64,000 bases of DNA from Schistocephalus solidus (Eukaryota; Platyhelminthes; Cestoda; Diphyllobothriidea; Diphyllobothriidae), in NCBI GenBank assembly GCA_017591395.1, contig WEDG01001000.1, positions 21,450-85,449 of the forward strand, given 5' to 3'. Below the pieces are notes generated by a model that saw only the letters and a program-made list of their open reading frames with translations, made no database searches and was not told where the DNA came from. A program made the translations under genes and the position numbers. Positions 1 through 35,539 of the stretch are shown in pieces. The first letter of the stretch is position 1. The number at the start of each line of letters is the position of its first letter.

Positions 1-498
1 ATTTTGTTTCATGTGCCTAAGTGATCAAGAACGAATCACCTCGACGTTTCATTATCTCATTCTGAAATGCTACTGCAGTATTACATTTCTCTACCACCTG
101 ACCATTTTTTCCTAAGCAGTTTTTTTTCTCCTGCCTTCTATTCAAAAATGAAGGCCTATTGCACTCTACCTAAATTTTTATGATAGGAGTTTTTTTTCAC
201 TGCCTATTTTTCTAGTTCACCATTAATTTTAAAACATCGCTAAATGTTGACATAGCAGGACAAGTTATGTATTTGTACATTTTATCTGCAGACATTGTCA
301 AAACTTTATTTCGTTACTAATGTTTGCTTAGACAGTGCCTTGCCGGTGCTTACCAACTATAGATTCTAAATTCTAAAAAATAAATACATTCTTAACAAGA
401 AGGGAATTTTGGCCGATTTAACTAATATATTTTGACACAATTATGAATATCTCGGTGGGTATCATGACCCAAGCGTGATTAAACTTACAGCTCGGGGT
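1..498. other. No gene seen; AT-rich intergenic DNA
   Basis: AT-rich sequence with short T runs. I see no convincing coding frame, splice structure or repeat shared with the rest of the window. Confidence 0.5.
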
Positions 499-600
499 GG
501 GCCTCGGAGCCTACGTAGTTAGAGCGTTAGCTCTATTCCTTTGCTCAAATTCCCACCAAGGCCGCCAAGGTTTTCATAATTGGTTCAAATGAAAAATCGT
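499..600 (+). repeat. tRNA-like SINE head with tail
   Basis: An A-box-like stretch (acgtagttagagcg) is followed by a degraded B box and cccaccaaggccgcc. The same order, with a shared tail (ttttcataattggttcaa), occurs near 19096-19200 (+), 36620-36735 (-) and 41630-41890 (-). The acceptor arm is imperfect, so this is a tRNA-derived interspersed repeat rather than a working tRNA. Confidence 0.55.
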
Positions 601-1608
601 TTTGCTGAGCGAAGCAAACACTGACAGGGAAGGCCATCGTGGACGTCATCAGCCAGTTAGCGATGGAACTATAAGGGGAGTTTATAAACCTTAAACAAAA
701 TTGTTAAGAGGAGGGTGAACATGCAGATTCATCCGTTTAAGCAGGCGTTTTCAGACGAAAGAGTAAAGAATGTGACATGAACGATTAAAATGTATGGTCC
801 TTGTTTAAAATACGGGAAATGGAATACCTGCGAAGAAAATTGCAAACAAAATGTTGCAATGCAGGTCAATGGACATGCCGACATATCCTGGGACTTTGCG
901 TCAAGGTTCAATGAGATAAGTGCTCACATTACTCACAGATCACTCACAAAGGCAGAACGAAACTTCAGTCAAATCTAGAAAGAGACAATGGTGATTATCT
1001 TTCAGTACAGAAATTTCCTTCGTTCATTTACGGTAGACATTTTGTCCTCCAAACAGATAGTCAGCCAAAAAATGCCCCACTAGCTTTCCAGAAATACAGT
1101 CTTTCTTTCATTTGGTTTCCTCCGAATTTGCCGATATATAAAAACGTAGACTAAATATCTTTATCCGCAATTTCCCACAAGCTATAAACCCGGCGCTAAC
1201 CATCCAGCAAACTATACACTCATGTGGCCTTCATATCCAAAAAGCTTTCATCAAAAGACTTAACTCCAAAAGTAACAATAGACCAATACAAAATAATCCT
1301 GCATTAAAAAAGTTTCCAAACCCTTAAATCCTTCCTATGTTCAGAGTTAACACCAATGCAGCGAAGACGACTCCGGAATAAAACTATAGAACCGAAAGGA
1401 AATAATGAATACAGTATTCCTTTAGTCGAGCATACAATATATTATTCTACCTCCGACACCCACGACAATCGACGCAGAACTGCAAAAGCAGTTAGAAAGG
1501 GAGGTCATCAACAGCCGAAACCGAAAATCCAGTACACTAACAGCACCTTAGAACAGAATGAAAACAGCGACGCTGGACCGAGTCAAGATAACCTGCTATA
1601 TACACGAT
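601..1608. other. No gene seen
   Basis: Several frames of 60-85 codons are open here, including one ending near 1610, but none has recognisable motifs, splice sites in register or a match to another copy in the window. I treat them as chance. Confidence 0.4.
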
Positions 1609-1985
1609 AGTTCGACCGTCGTAGTCCGACGATATCTACCGTATGCTCCATGGAAGGGTGGTGCAGGGACGGTTACTTGCGCGTGAATAAGTTTTAAGTG
1701 ATAGTAGCCTTGCACTGCAGCTACCAGACTCTCTTCTCCTCCTCCCATACCTGAGCCCAGTGTCAAGACAGAGTCAAGAAGACTGGAGGCGGGAGAGGAC
1801 GTCGGTGGCTGGCGCGGCCGCGTCCCCTAAGTCCTAGCCACCCCTTGGCGTGCCACCACACCTCCCATGTTCGGCATTTGTTAGCGGAATGCAACCCGAA
1901 TGACGCATGCCGTGCCCCGATGTGGCCCCCGTGTTGGTCCAACGCATCTACCACATGGCCCGTTTAGGGGGGGGGGCACACCTGC
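1609..1985 (-). repeat. Dispersed repeat, monomer A
   Basis: Reverse-strand copy of the A monomer seen best at 32800-33195. It carries the 3' block around gttcgaccgtcgtagtccga, the ctgcactacc/tgcagggacgg block and the gaagactggaggcgggagag block. It has no coding capacity that is conserved between copies. Confidence 0.75.
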
Positions 1986-2009
1986 TATATATTAGTAAAA
2001 TGACTACAG

Positions 2010-2618
2010 TGACACCAATAATGACGTCACTGCCATTTTATTCCCAATCGAACGGTCCAGCAAAACATTTTGTTGACACTTTCAAGATACTTATGTGAAA
2101 GATGTGGAACGCGGGGTTAAAATGGACTAACTTAAAACGTTCCTTCTGACCTACAGCACAACCTAATTAAGTTCTCTAAGGTCAAATGCCAGTTGAGAGT
2201 TTTTTGGGCAGACAAGCTGATGTACGACTTTTGTACCAAAAACGTGAGGTTCGAGTTTTCCAAACCGCCAAAAGACTATTTTCGGAAGGGAGAAGAGTAG
2301 TTTGCCCAAAATAACAAAACTTGCGAGAAACCGTGGGTAGAGGGCACTGTCAGAAAATCAAGAGGCGTTGTCTTCAAGGTGAAAACGGCAACGGGAGAAT
2401 TAAATGACATGCAAACCAGCTGAGATGCAGGTTAACCAAGGATGGCCAGATAGCCCTCTATTTGCTTTGTGACACTTTTGATATCCATTCCCCATCGTAG
2501 ACGCGAAGCCAACATTATCTCCCGTCCGCAAGATCCATAGAAAAAACACAATTCCCAAAATACAAATCATGGAACCGAAGAAAAAGCGATATGAAGTCTG
2601 CGTTTCAAAAGCGGGAGC
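2010..2618 (+). pseudogene. Ty3/gypsy integrase C-terminal remnant
   Basis: Two frames together give the order expected at the end of a Ty3/gypsy Pol. First comes an integrase block (LPFYSQSNGPAKHFVDTFK, 2026-2088), the part of the rve core with the HPQSNGQAER-type motif that supplies the last catalytic Glu region. It is followed by a degraded LLTYSTTPN/GRQAD-like stretch, then a chromodomain-like or C-terminal tail (WVEGTVRKSRGVVFKVKTA, about 2335-2390). Frameshifts and stops break it, so it is dead. A purine-rich stretch directly before the candidate LTR at 2619 fits a polypurine tract. The family is inferred from motif order; no gag, protease or RT is present. Confidence 0.6.
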
Positions 2619-3040
2619 TGTTACGGAGATGGGAACCACAGTCAAATTGCGGCTCTAGACGGAAAGTGCACGTGATGACGCACGCCAAAACAGACCAAGC
2701 TGGCTGCGAAAGACGCGCAGGAAATCAGGCAACCAATCAGCGTTCGCCGCTGTACTGAGCACGCGTGAAGCCATGACGCACGCGTGCGGCCGAAACTTTC
2801 GAGAAGTTTCCGCGAGGGGATTCTAGCGTGAGATGTGACCAATAAACGTAAACCACGTTGCAGGCCATGCGGTTCCTGAACGCTCTATACAATTATTGCG
2901 CCATTGGGTGGAATGTTCGAGAAAACCCAGATTTCAAAAATAAATGAGAGTTCAAGAAATAGATATTTCGCTGTTTTCTGCCGGCCCAGAATTAAGTGGT
3001 TTTTCCAGGAACCCGATTTGCCTTCTTCTCTATCACACCC
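2619..3040 (+). mobile_element. Candidate 3' LTR of the gypsy remnant
   Basis: It starts TGTTACGGAGA directly after a purine-rich stretch and downstream of the integrase tail, where a 3' LTR should lie. It includes an AATAAA at about 2842-2847. The same 11-base start occurs at 52710. The right edge is a guess at a CA-type end near 3040, and no target-site duplication can be shown because the left LTR is absent. Confidence 0.4.
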
Positions 3041-3947
3041 ACCGGGATAAAACACCTGCGATTGACAATTTATATTTTACTTGACGCTTGAGTGTGATTT
3101 GCTAGCCACAGTGGTATTTTTCCGCAGCAAAGGCTTTTGTTGATGAAAAAGTGCTAAAATTAGCGCATGTGGATCAGTTAAATTACAAATTGACCGAAAC
3201 GGCCAATGGTTGGCAGCATAGACAGATATCATTGAAATCGGTAATTTCGTATTCCTTAAAAAGGGGCAAGCTTACTGTACAAATGACCTCACGCTAATGA
3301 TTCCAAAAAAAACGTACAGAAAAAGTTCCATATGTCAAAGGCAGATAGACAGAGTACTACACAGTTAAACAAATTCCCGTGCTAATGGAGAACAACAAAT
3401 GGCGACTAAAATTCAAAAGCCCGCTGGTAGGTACGTCGGTAACCGCATTTCCTGATCGTGGTCAAATCAAGTGACAGAGGGGATTTTCAAGATGACGTCA
3501 AGGGAATAAATTCATGATGATGGAGGTCTACTTCTTCCTGTGGCAGCGATATTCTTACGCTGGGTTGATAAATTTTGTGGCAGCTTAAAATCTTATGTAA
3601 ACTTTAGTCACTGTGACCTTTGGGCCCGAACTTCAATAGAAAAAGATATTGGACGTCTGCTGACAAAAATATGTATTCCGCACAAATTGAATGGAGAATT
3701 TTTGCGGCACCATAACGACCAAACGACAATTCGCTTCTGGTGTTGACAGAGCAGATGTCCAAGAATTAAGCAGACCAGGCTAGAAAGTACGTTGGCTCTC
3801 ATTTTCTGTCAGAGTGATGAAACAATAAAATACACTCCTTGTAGATGTTGTGAAGTGGCCATCAGTGGAAAGCTCTAAAGGGAACCGTGACACTTTTATG
3901 TTCTAACATGAGCCGGAGCGATAAAGGGTTTAACTTAACACTTAACA
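3041..3947. other. No gene seen
   Basis: AT-rich sequence without a convincing exon, repeat copy or RNA gene. Confidence 0.4.
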
Positions 3948-4330
3948 CTCGACCGTTCGACCCTCGTAGTCCGTCGAGGTCTACAGTGTACTCCACAAAA
4001 TAGTCGTGCAGTGACTGTGATTTAAGTATGGATTATTTTTATTTATAGTGGATCTGCGCTGCATCTACTGCACCCTCGCTTACCTAACCCACCAATGCCG
4101 GCTGCCAAGACGAAGTCAAGAAGACCAGAGGAGTGATCGGACGCAAGTGGTTGGCGTGGCGTATGCCTGTACTAACGCGTACCACAAACACCCCCATGTT
4201 CGGCAATGGTAAAGTGAGTACAACCCGAATATCGTCTACCATCTCCTAATCTAGCCCCGATGTACATACAGCTCCTCTAAAACGCGGCGCGTTAAGGGGG
4301 CAAGCCCTTGGGGCTCACAACTCATTTAGC
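3948..4330 (-). repeat. Dispersed repeat, monomer A (diverged)
   Basis: Second reverse-strand A monomer upstream of DMAP1. It starts with the gaccgttcgaccctcgtagtcc block and retains the agaccagaggag and accacaaacacccccatgttcgg blocks in the same order as the copy at 1609-1985. It is more diverged than that copy. Confidence 0.65.
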
Positions 4331-4764
4331 ATATTCTGTGGTCCCCTTTGGACTATTGCGACACGCACAGTTTCGTCTTACATCACTCTCAATGTCTGTT
4401 TCCCCCAATAAATGGAACTGGAACTTCATTTAACACTTTTACTGCTCAGGTGCAAGAGGAATTCGAACTCTCTTTACCAAACTGGGAGCTAAACTTCGTC
4501 TTGCAGAAGCCAGAAATAACAGAAAACGTGCTAAAAAAGCAAAATTTTATCATCTGTTTTAGGTACCGATTCACTTCAGTAAGAGAAGGACTTGACCAGC
4601 GCTATATTTGATTTGAGTTCACTTTGAGCAGACATTGAAATATAGCCAACCACACCATTCAATAATTGTGCGGCTTGTTTGAAGTAGTTTGTTTGTTCTC
4701 GTTAGAGCAACTATTAGTCTTTGTTCTGCCCATTTCACCAAAGGAAGCAGATAATTCCCTTTAC

Positions 4765-4784
4765 AGTAACTTTCTAAAACAAAT
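4765..4784 (+). promoter_or_regulatory. AG acceptor and 18-nt leader before DMAP1 ATG
   Basis: A pyrimidine-rich stretch ending in ttacag places an AG at 4765-4766, only 18 nt upstream of the DMAP1 start codon. In a flatworm this can be a spliced-leader trans-splicing acceptor or the 3' end of a 5'-UTR intron. The sequence cannot tell these apart. Confidence 0.35.
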
Positions 4785-29859
<25,075 letters not shown>

Positions 29860-29916
29860 GTGTGTTGCCTCCGTAATCTGTTTTTTTATCGATTGAAGGT
29901 GAAGCGAAGCCTCACT

Positions 29917-29922
29917 AATAAA
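29917..29922 (+). terminator. AATAAA poly(A) signal for DMAP1
   Basis: A canonical AATAAA lies 58 bp after the DMAP1 stop codon and is followed by a T-rich stretch near 29926-29945, as expected for cleavage and polyadenylation. Confidence 0.7.
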
Positions 29923-29959
29923 CGATTATTTACATTCCCGCTCGTTTCTCTTTGATTTC

Positions 29960-30690
29960 AGCCATTTTTGTCGTGTTTGGCAGATGAGCCGCAGGAAGAC
30001 CAAGTTCCTTAACGGAAGGCTCTATGCAGCTTAAGTGGAGTCAATTTAAAATGACCCGGACAAGAATGAAATCGAAGTCTCAAGGGACTCCGTCTGGCAA
30101 ATAATAAAATCCGGAAAATAGCCTGATAAGAGAACCGTGGCACCAGAAAAACACATAGGTACTCATTTTTAGGCTGTGTGGATTACCAAATAAGGTTACG
30201 AAAATGTGTCCCTACAGCCCACTGCTTCCATGTTTAATTCTTCCCAGCGCAGACTAGTACGGTAGCTTCTCAAAATACTGAAGGATATTCCAAACAAATG
30301 TGCGACTGCCCACTAAAAATCGCTTTCCGTTTTATCGGTACAGTTTAAGACTAATATTTCCAGCAAATGTATGATCACTTTCAACGTAGAATCACTAACC
30401 GCAGACGTATTACATAATGCGTTAATAGGCACTAACTGTCCTCATGCGTTTGAAACTCGTTTGTCGAGTGAATTACTCCACCTCCGACTGATGGATGCTT
30501 GCGTAGAGAGAGATTAGCAGAGCAGCAATGGCAATCTGTTTCGTCTACTCCATGTCGGCAAACGTATGTTTGAAATTGAATCAGAAGCACTGTCCTGGGG
30601 GATGTTGACACTATAATCGTGGCCGTGAGCAACCGTGGGGAATTCCGACATCTATTTTTTTTTACTATCAGTAGTTTTCCTGGATGCCCT
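29960..30690. other. No gene seen downstream of DMAP1
   Basis: Unique-looking sequence after the DMAP1 poly(A) signal. One - strand frame of about 100 codons (30432-30743) has no recognisable motif and runs into repeat sequence. Confidence 0.4.
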
Positions 30691-30699
30691 AATCTATAA

Positions 30700-30860
30700 C
30701 AGTTCGACCGTCGCAGTCCGACAATGCCCACCGTTTGCTCCACAGCAGGGTGGTGCAGGGAAGGTGGCTTGGGCTGGATTATAGGGTGAGTCGACTTTCA
30801 ATGCATCTATCTCACTCTTTGTTCCACTACCCCATCTGGGAGAGGCATGCCCTAATACAT
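30700..30860 (-). repeat. Monomer A 3' fragment (reverse)
   Basis: It retains the cagttcgaccgtcgcagtcc, ccaccgtttgctccacagca and gggtggtgcaggga blocks of the A 3' end and stops near 30860, next to the foldback element. Confidence 0.65.
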
Positions 30861-30875
30861 GCAGTGCACCCGGCG

Positions 30876-30998
30876 ACCTTTCCGCGTATTCTAGTGGATA
30901 ACTGATCGCCGAATTAACCCTTCCTCTACGCCTTAGTATATAGACAAGAGGATGGGTTAGTTAGGCGGTCCGTTATCCGCTAGAATACGCGGAAAGGT
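30876..30998. repeat. Foldback element, 123 bp
   Basis: The left arm starts acctttccgcgtattctag and the right arm ends ctagaatacgcggaaaggt. Arms of about 50 bp contain small mismatches, and the loop is short. No coding content; a non-autonomous hairpin or MITE-like unit is possible. Confidence 0.85.
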
Positions 30999-31139
30999 CT
31001 CTGTGTGCATGGCATCAGTTAATCGCAAGCCAAGCCTTGTTGAAACTATCGTCGACTTGTTACGGGACATGCTCAGGCGTTTCGCCTTCGGGTTCTATCA
31101 TGAGTCCTCAAAAAAGTGGCCAGAAATATATGTAGGGGT

Positions 31140-31215
31140 ACCGATGTAGACAGGGGAGACTGGGATGACCACTTCTGGTTTATTAGCTCTCGTCAGCCAG
31201 CCATCCTATCGCTGT
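31140..31215 (-). repeat. SINE body fragment (reverse)
   Basis: The reverse complement of the SINE body seen at 33385-33470: the ggctgacgagagctaataaa-like core and the ccagtctcccctgtc block. No tRNA head. Confidence 0.6.
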
Positions 31216-31319
31216 GACAAAATCGTAAGCATAGCTCAAAAGAACGACTGAGGTGGTTTGTGCACATTATTCGTCCTCTACCTTACTAGGTCATTGTTGT
31301 TGCTCTCGATCCCGTACCG

Positions 31320-31540
31320 TTATTCGCATAGAAGTGTGGAAGAGTGGGTCAATGCAAAACCTTTCATGACAGTTTGTCAATACATGAAATTGGTTATCGG
31401 ATCTTCGGTAGTACATCGCTGGCGAAGAGAATGGGCTGAACTCCTCACGCGTGGAGAGGTGCGGTCAGTGAACTTATCGAGACCGACTAAATCAGGCATT
31501 ATCGCAGCCTTATCAAGTACAAGTTAGCCAGCCATATCCA
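31320..31540 (+). pseudogene. 3' end of second LINE family, fragment
   Basis: One frame reads HRWRREWAELLTRGEVRSVN after a VIGSS block, and the tail taaatcaggcattatcgcagcc follows. The same protein tail (VVLGPSVFG..., then a Ser/Ala-rich end) and the same 3' nucleotide tail occur at 39590-39765. This is a 3'-end fragment only. Confidence 0.5.
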
Positions 31541-31954
31541 AACGCATGTCTGGGTAACCTCGGGTAAAAAGCAGGATTCTTTGACCGTTGAGCCTTAGTG
31601 AGTCCTATTGGTCCATTTTATTGTCGGTTACTAGCACCTGCTACTAGGTCATTCTAACCCGAGGTTGTGTTTGGCTGCCTGTTGACTGGTGGGCTGCAGG
31701 GAAATTTTGTTTCAATCGAAAAAAATTCCCCAATTAAGAGCCACCCTAGCCTGTTTCCTCAAAATTACGGCAGTGTTCTGCGCCAAAGACTGGTAGGGCA
31801 ATCAATCAATCCGCAACTGCCTCGTTATAATATGCCTGACCATTATGTGCGACAGTATTTCAAACAAAATTAAACGATGGTCGTGATGAGCCATTTAAAG
31901 GACGTTTGCTGATGTCGCGTTCATATGTGGCCTCCAAGTAGTGAGTTTACTCAG

Positions 31955-32095
31955 TGCGTCACAATAATTATGACTGTGCTGCAAAACCTGGGGTTCAGCA
32001 TGGCTGGCTGATGACGGCTAAAAAGCCAGAAATGACCCTTCCAGTATGCCTTGTATTTGTCGGTCTTATCATTGTGCCTATATCAATAGCCGCTT
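31955..32095 (+). repeat. SINE body fragment
   Basis: Contains gctggctgatgacggcta, aaagccagaaatgacccttcc and cttgtatttgtcggtcttatc, the conserved SINE body blocks. It directly precedes the A-B-A repeat cluster. Confidence 0.65.
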
Positions 32096-32104
32096 TGTGG
32101 GTGC

Positions 32105-32410
32105 TGGCGGGATTGCCAACTGACGGGATAACTCGGACCGCGTGGTCAGCCCAATGTGTGTTTTGTGTGGAGTGGCTGACTGGCGGACTGAGAGTCAGGC
32201 TGCAATGGCTCCTTCTTAATGTGGTCTTTATGGCACCCCCACTCTGTGGGATCCGAGCCAGGTGTGGTGGCACGCCCAGGGGCGGCTCCGGCCGCGCCAG
32301 CCACCTGTGCCCTCTCCCATCTCCGGTCTTCTTGATTGTGTCATGAGACCGGGCTCAGAATGGGGGAGGAGAAGAGATGCGGTAACGTTGAGTGCCGCGG
32401 TTGGAAGGTT
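32105..32410 (+). repeat. Monomer A, first of A-B-A cluster
   Basis: Shared head (ttgccaactgacgggataac) followed by the A-specific ctgtgggatccgagccagg, tgtggtggcacgcccagg and tctccggtcttcttga blocks. Shortened at its 3' end before the following B. Confidence 0.8.
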
Positions 32411-32800
32411 GCCAACTGACAATTACACTCAGACCTCGCAGTTAGTCCAATGTGTGTTGTGTGGAGTGGCTGACTGGTGGTCTGAGAGTCAGGCTGCGAT
32501 GGCTCCTTCTTAACGTGACCTCTGGCTATCTCACACATGTGAGATGTAAGCCGTTCAACCCCCTGTTCTGTGAAATCCTGGTGCTTGTGTTTTGGGGGCC
32601 AGGTCGTGTACGTAGTACACGTAGACGAGGTCACCAGCAGCTGCGCCCGCTTCCGCATCAGACAACTGACCGGCTCGGACAGTGGTCTGATTGTGGGGGT
32701 GGGGGAGAGAGTGAGGTCGAGAGCTCAGCTTATTTTCATCACTATAAACAATCTGACGCGCTTGAAACTATCACGGTGCGCTAAAAGCCGTGGCTTGGAA
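32405..32800 (+). repeat. Monomer B, middle of A-B-A cluster
   Basis: Shared head, then B-specific tatctcacacatgtgagatg, the aggtcgtgtacgtagtacac block, ctgaccggctcggacagtgg and tgacgcgcttgaaactatca. It ends ctaaaagccgtggc, where the next A head starts. This is the cleanest B copy in the window. Confidence 0.85.
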
Positions 32801-33195
32801 GGTTGCCAACTGACGGGATAACTCAGACCGCGTGGTCAGCCCAATGTGTGTTTTGTGTGGAGTGGCTGACTGGCGGACTGAGAGTCAGGTTGCAATGGCT
32901 CCTTCTTAGTGTGGCCTTTATGGCACTCCCACTTCGTGGGATCCGAGCCAGGTGTGGTGGCACGCCCAGGGGTGGCTCCGGCCGCGCCAGCCACCTGCGC
33001 CCTCTCCCATCTCCGATATTCTTGACTCTGTCTTGATACCGGGCTCAGGTGGGGGAGGAGGAGAGAGTGCGGTAGCTGCAGCGCAAGGCTACTATCACTT
33101 GAAACTAATTCACGCGCAAGTCACCGTCCCTGCACCACCTGGTGTGGAGCATACGGTGGACCTCGTCGAAATCGACGGTCGAACTGCCGGGTGCT
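32800..33195 (+). repeat. Monomer A, last of A-B-A cluster
   Basis: Best-preserved A monomer: shared head, cttcgtgggatccgagccag, gcggtagctgcagcgcaag, caccgtccctgcaccacctg and a 3' end at tcgaaatcgacggtcgaact. Confidence 0.85.
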
Positions 33196-33304
33196 GGCGG
33201 AGCTCGAGAGTGGGCACAGGGCACAACGGGCCGAGTGAGTCCCGTATCCTATAGATGAGTGCCCATCTACTATCGTAATGCTCCCGATCGAAACCGGAAA
33301 GACA

Positions 33305-33470
33305 ACGAGCTCGTAGCGCAGTCGGTTAGTGCGTTGAACTTCTGACCAAAAGGTCGCGAGTTCGAGCCTCGGTCACCATACATCTGGCTGGCTTATGATG
33401 GCTAATAAGCCAGAAGTGGCCATTCCAGTCTCTCTTGTCTTTGGTGGTGATATCATTCTGACAATAATGA
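33305..33470 (+). repeat. tRNA-headed SINE (best copy)
   Basis: Head with A box (tagcgcagtcgg) and B box (gagttcgagcc) spaced as in a tRNA, followed by a body: catctggctggcttatgatg, gctaataagccagaagtggcc and ccagtctctcttgtctttgg. The acceptor and anticodon stems do not form, so it is a pol III-type SINE and not a tRNA gene. Confidence 0.7.
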
Positions 33471-33484
33471 TGATCCAGTTATAC

Positions 33485-33640
33485 CAAACCGCAGGTGATG
33501 CCCCACTCGAGGATCGAACGCGCAATCCGTTGATCAGAAATTCAACAATCCTCGTGTGGTGCACCACCTGGGGTTGGGTATGACTGGCTGACGACGGATA
33601 ATAGGCCAGAAATAGCCATTCCTCTCGTAATAACTTTAAC
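33485..33640. repeat. Inverted SINE head joined to SINE body
   Basis: A reverse-strand SINE head (ccccactcgaggatcgaac) runs to about 33540. It is followed by a forward-strand body from gcaccacctggggttgg through gccagaaatagccattcc. The two pieces face opposite ways. Confidence 0.6.
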
Positions 33641-34115
33641 TCAACTTTGAAGAATAAGTCAGCAGCAAGCTGCTTCTGCTGCTTATTATCTGGCGTATAT
33701 AACATGCGGGTTTCTATCGTTTATTTACAAGGATAGGTCGGTTGATATTCAATAGAGTTACGGAATCATCGCCTTCTATCCATAGATCTCTGAACCCATT
33801 TGCTACAGCAAATCAAAATAAATAATTGGATTCGCTGGTTAAACAGATTGCCATTTCGTTTGGAAATGGTTCTGACGCGTGCTTTGATGCTTAATCGGGG
33901 TCCATGGTAGAACAGGGGACTAGGAACCCCTTCGTGATACAAATGACCTTGCGTTAAACTCCAAGCAGGTCAGAGATAGAGTCAAGGTTAGGCTTAGTAA
34001 ACGGAACATGCATCCTTCGTGGGACTTAGCGTAGGCTCACCTGTATTAGTTGTAGATAAGCTCCTCTTTGCATGTCTTACCTCGTTCAGTTCCTGTCCAG
34101 ACCCTTTACGCTTAT

Positions 34116-34232
34116 CGTGCAAAGTGTACTTTTTGTTGCGTCGTGGGTATGTCATTAACAGCTCTCTCCTCGGCCTTCGAACCAATCATCAACGAGCAGA
34201 GCTACCTGCGCTGAAGCTCCCGACTGTCCGGG
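34116..34232 (+). repeat. Direct repeat, left copy, next to extra exon
   Basis: About 120 bp from cgtgcaaagtgtactttttg through the accaatcatcaacgagcaga block to ctgaagc. A near-identical copy at 35391-35512 carries a 10-bp insertion after gtcatt. The two copies bracket the extra galactosyltransferase exon. Confidence 0.8.
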
Positions 34233-34489
34233 AAAGTGCATTTTTTTGTTAAAAGCGTATGCATATGGTAACATTCACTGATGAATTAAGGTACCCACAC
34301 AGCCGAACTGACCCTCATCGAAACCGGGAGGAATGGATAAGAGGGGGAAATTACCCAGAAAAATAACAAAAAACAGTCATTCGTGTTTCTGTGGGGTAGC
34401 TGTCACCGCAAGTTGAAAGCACATTTCAGAAGAACTGCTAATGGGACTGAAAATCAAAATTACAGTTTCGCCCTCAGATGAAAATGCTC

Positions 34490-34835
34490 CTACAGATCCA
34501 TCAGCATCCAAACAAAGTGATCATAATGCTTCTTTTTCAATAGCCTGTAAGATGTCTGTGCAAGTCCGTCATTCTGCATACGCCATTTGACGCTGTCAAG
34601 TTGTATGAGCTTGGCCCTGTCAGCCAACATTTTTCGTGAATGATTGCGGCTGAATTCGAAGAAACTGTCTTCGTCCTTTGATGCCCGATCAATGGATAGT
34701 TGTTTCAGTTGGCGTCGTCTATAGATGTCTTCATCTTCTCCGCCGTAACTGTAGAATACATTGGATTCACCGTTAATGGCCTCAAGGTGCTCCCAGCGAA
34801 AGGCTGTCACGGCTCCCAAGAATTCAGCGTACAGT
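34490..34835 (-). CDS. Extra beta4-galactosyltransferase terminal exon
   Basis: Diverged copy of the terminal exon at 41180-41526, on the same strand, about 6.3 kb further downstream of exon 1. The acceptor (CGCTGCAG before ACTGTAC) and phase are identical, so exon 1 could splice to either. It encodes LYAEFLGAVTAFRWEHLEAI, then NVFYSYGGEDEDIYRRRQL, FFEFSRNHSRK, SVKWRMQNDGLAQTSYR and ends VWMLMDL. It is open throughout and one base shorter than the other copy. The family acceptor-site motif WGWGGEDDD is changed here to YSYGGEDED, losing the Trp whose equivalent (W314 in mammalian B4GALT1) contacts the acceptor sugar. It may be an alternative exon or a decaying duplicate. Confidence 0.7.
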
Positions 34836-35390
34836 CTGCAGCGTGAAATAGTGTGCATAGTTAACAAAGTGCTAATCGTTAAGGAGATGATTATCTTTTT
34901 GTATTAAGCGGATTTCCAATGATCCACCTGTGGCTCTACCCGAAAGGGCACTGCTCCCAGCTCGTTCCCGGGGTGAGTAGATATGACTTTGGGACAATAC
35001 TCTTTTCGTTTATCAGTAGGCTGAACCCTTGTCAAATCCAAGTCCACGTGAGCATACAGTTACTACTTCAGATATTCGGGATTTTGCAATAAATGCGAAA
35101 ATGCGGTTTACCATAAAACTCACTGGACGAGTTTTTAGGCTGAATGGCAGGTCGGCTTCGTGAAACAAAGTCATGGAATAGATACTACTTATATAGCTGC
35201 TAGGCATTTCTCCGAGTATCCAGGTTGGTGGGGCTAATAAGAAATAATTTGATGACCACCATAAAAATTGCCTTAACTCCATTGATCTCAGAGCTCGGGT
35301 TAAGTTTAGGATTATGATTATTGTAAGCCTTGGGGGTTAGTACACGGGATTACAGTACGTGTCGTATCTCATGAAATATCACAGATTTCG

Positions 35391-35512
35391 TGCAAGGTGT
35401 ACTTTTTGTTGCGTCGTGGGTGTGTCATTCACTGCAAGCACAGCTCTCTCCTCGGCCTTAGAACCAATCATCAACGAGCAGAGCTACCTGCTTTGAAGCG
35501 TCCGGCAATCTG
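35391..35512 (+). repeat. Direct repeat, right copy
   Basis: Partner of 34116-34232: same tactttttgttgcgtcgtgg and ctctcctcggcctt blocks in the same orientation, about 1.27 kb apart. Confidence 0.8.
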
Positions 35513-35539
35513 GAAATTACGGCCTTTGAATATCGTATT

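Noticed and set aside
32105..33195. Recurrent short frames starting MPTDGITRTAWSAQC in the A repeats
   Set aside because: The frame recurs only because the repeat recurs. It is interrupted or shifted in most copies and has no motif.
33308..33378. tRNA gene
   Set aside because: A and B boxes are present but acceptor and anticodon stems cannot form. It is the head of a SINE with several copies.
35013..35282. Possible second first exon for the far galactosyltransferase terminal exon
   Set aside because: The frame lacks the LPYRNR, FNRAKL and DVD motifs that exon 1 must carry.
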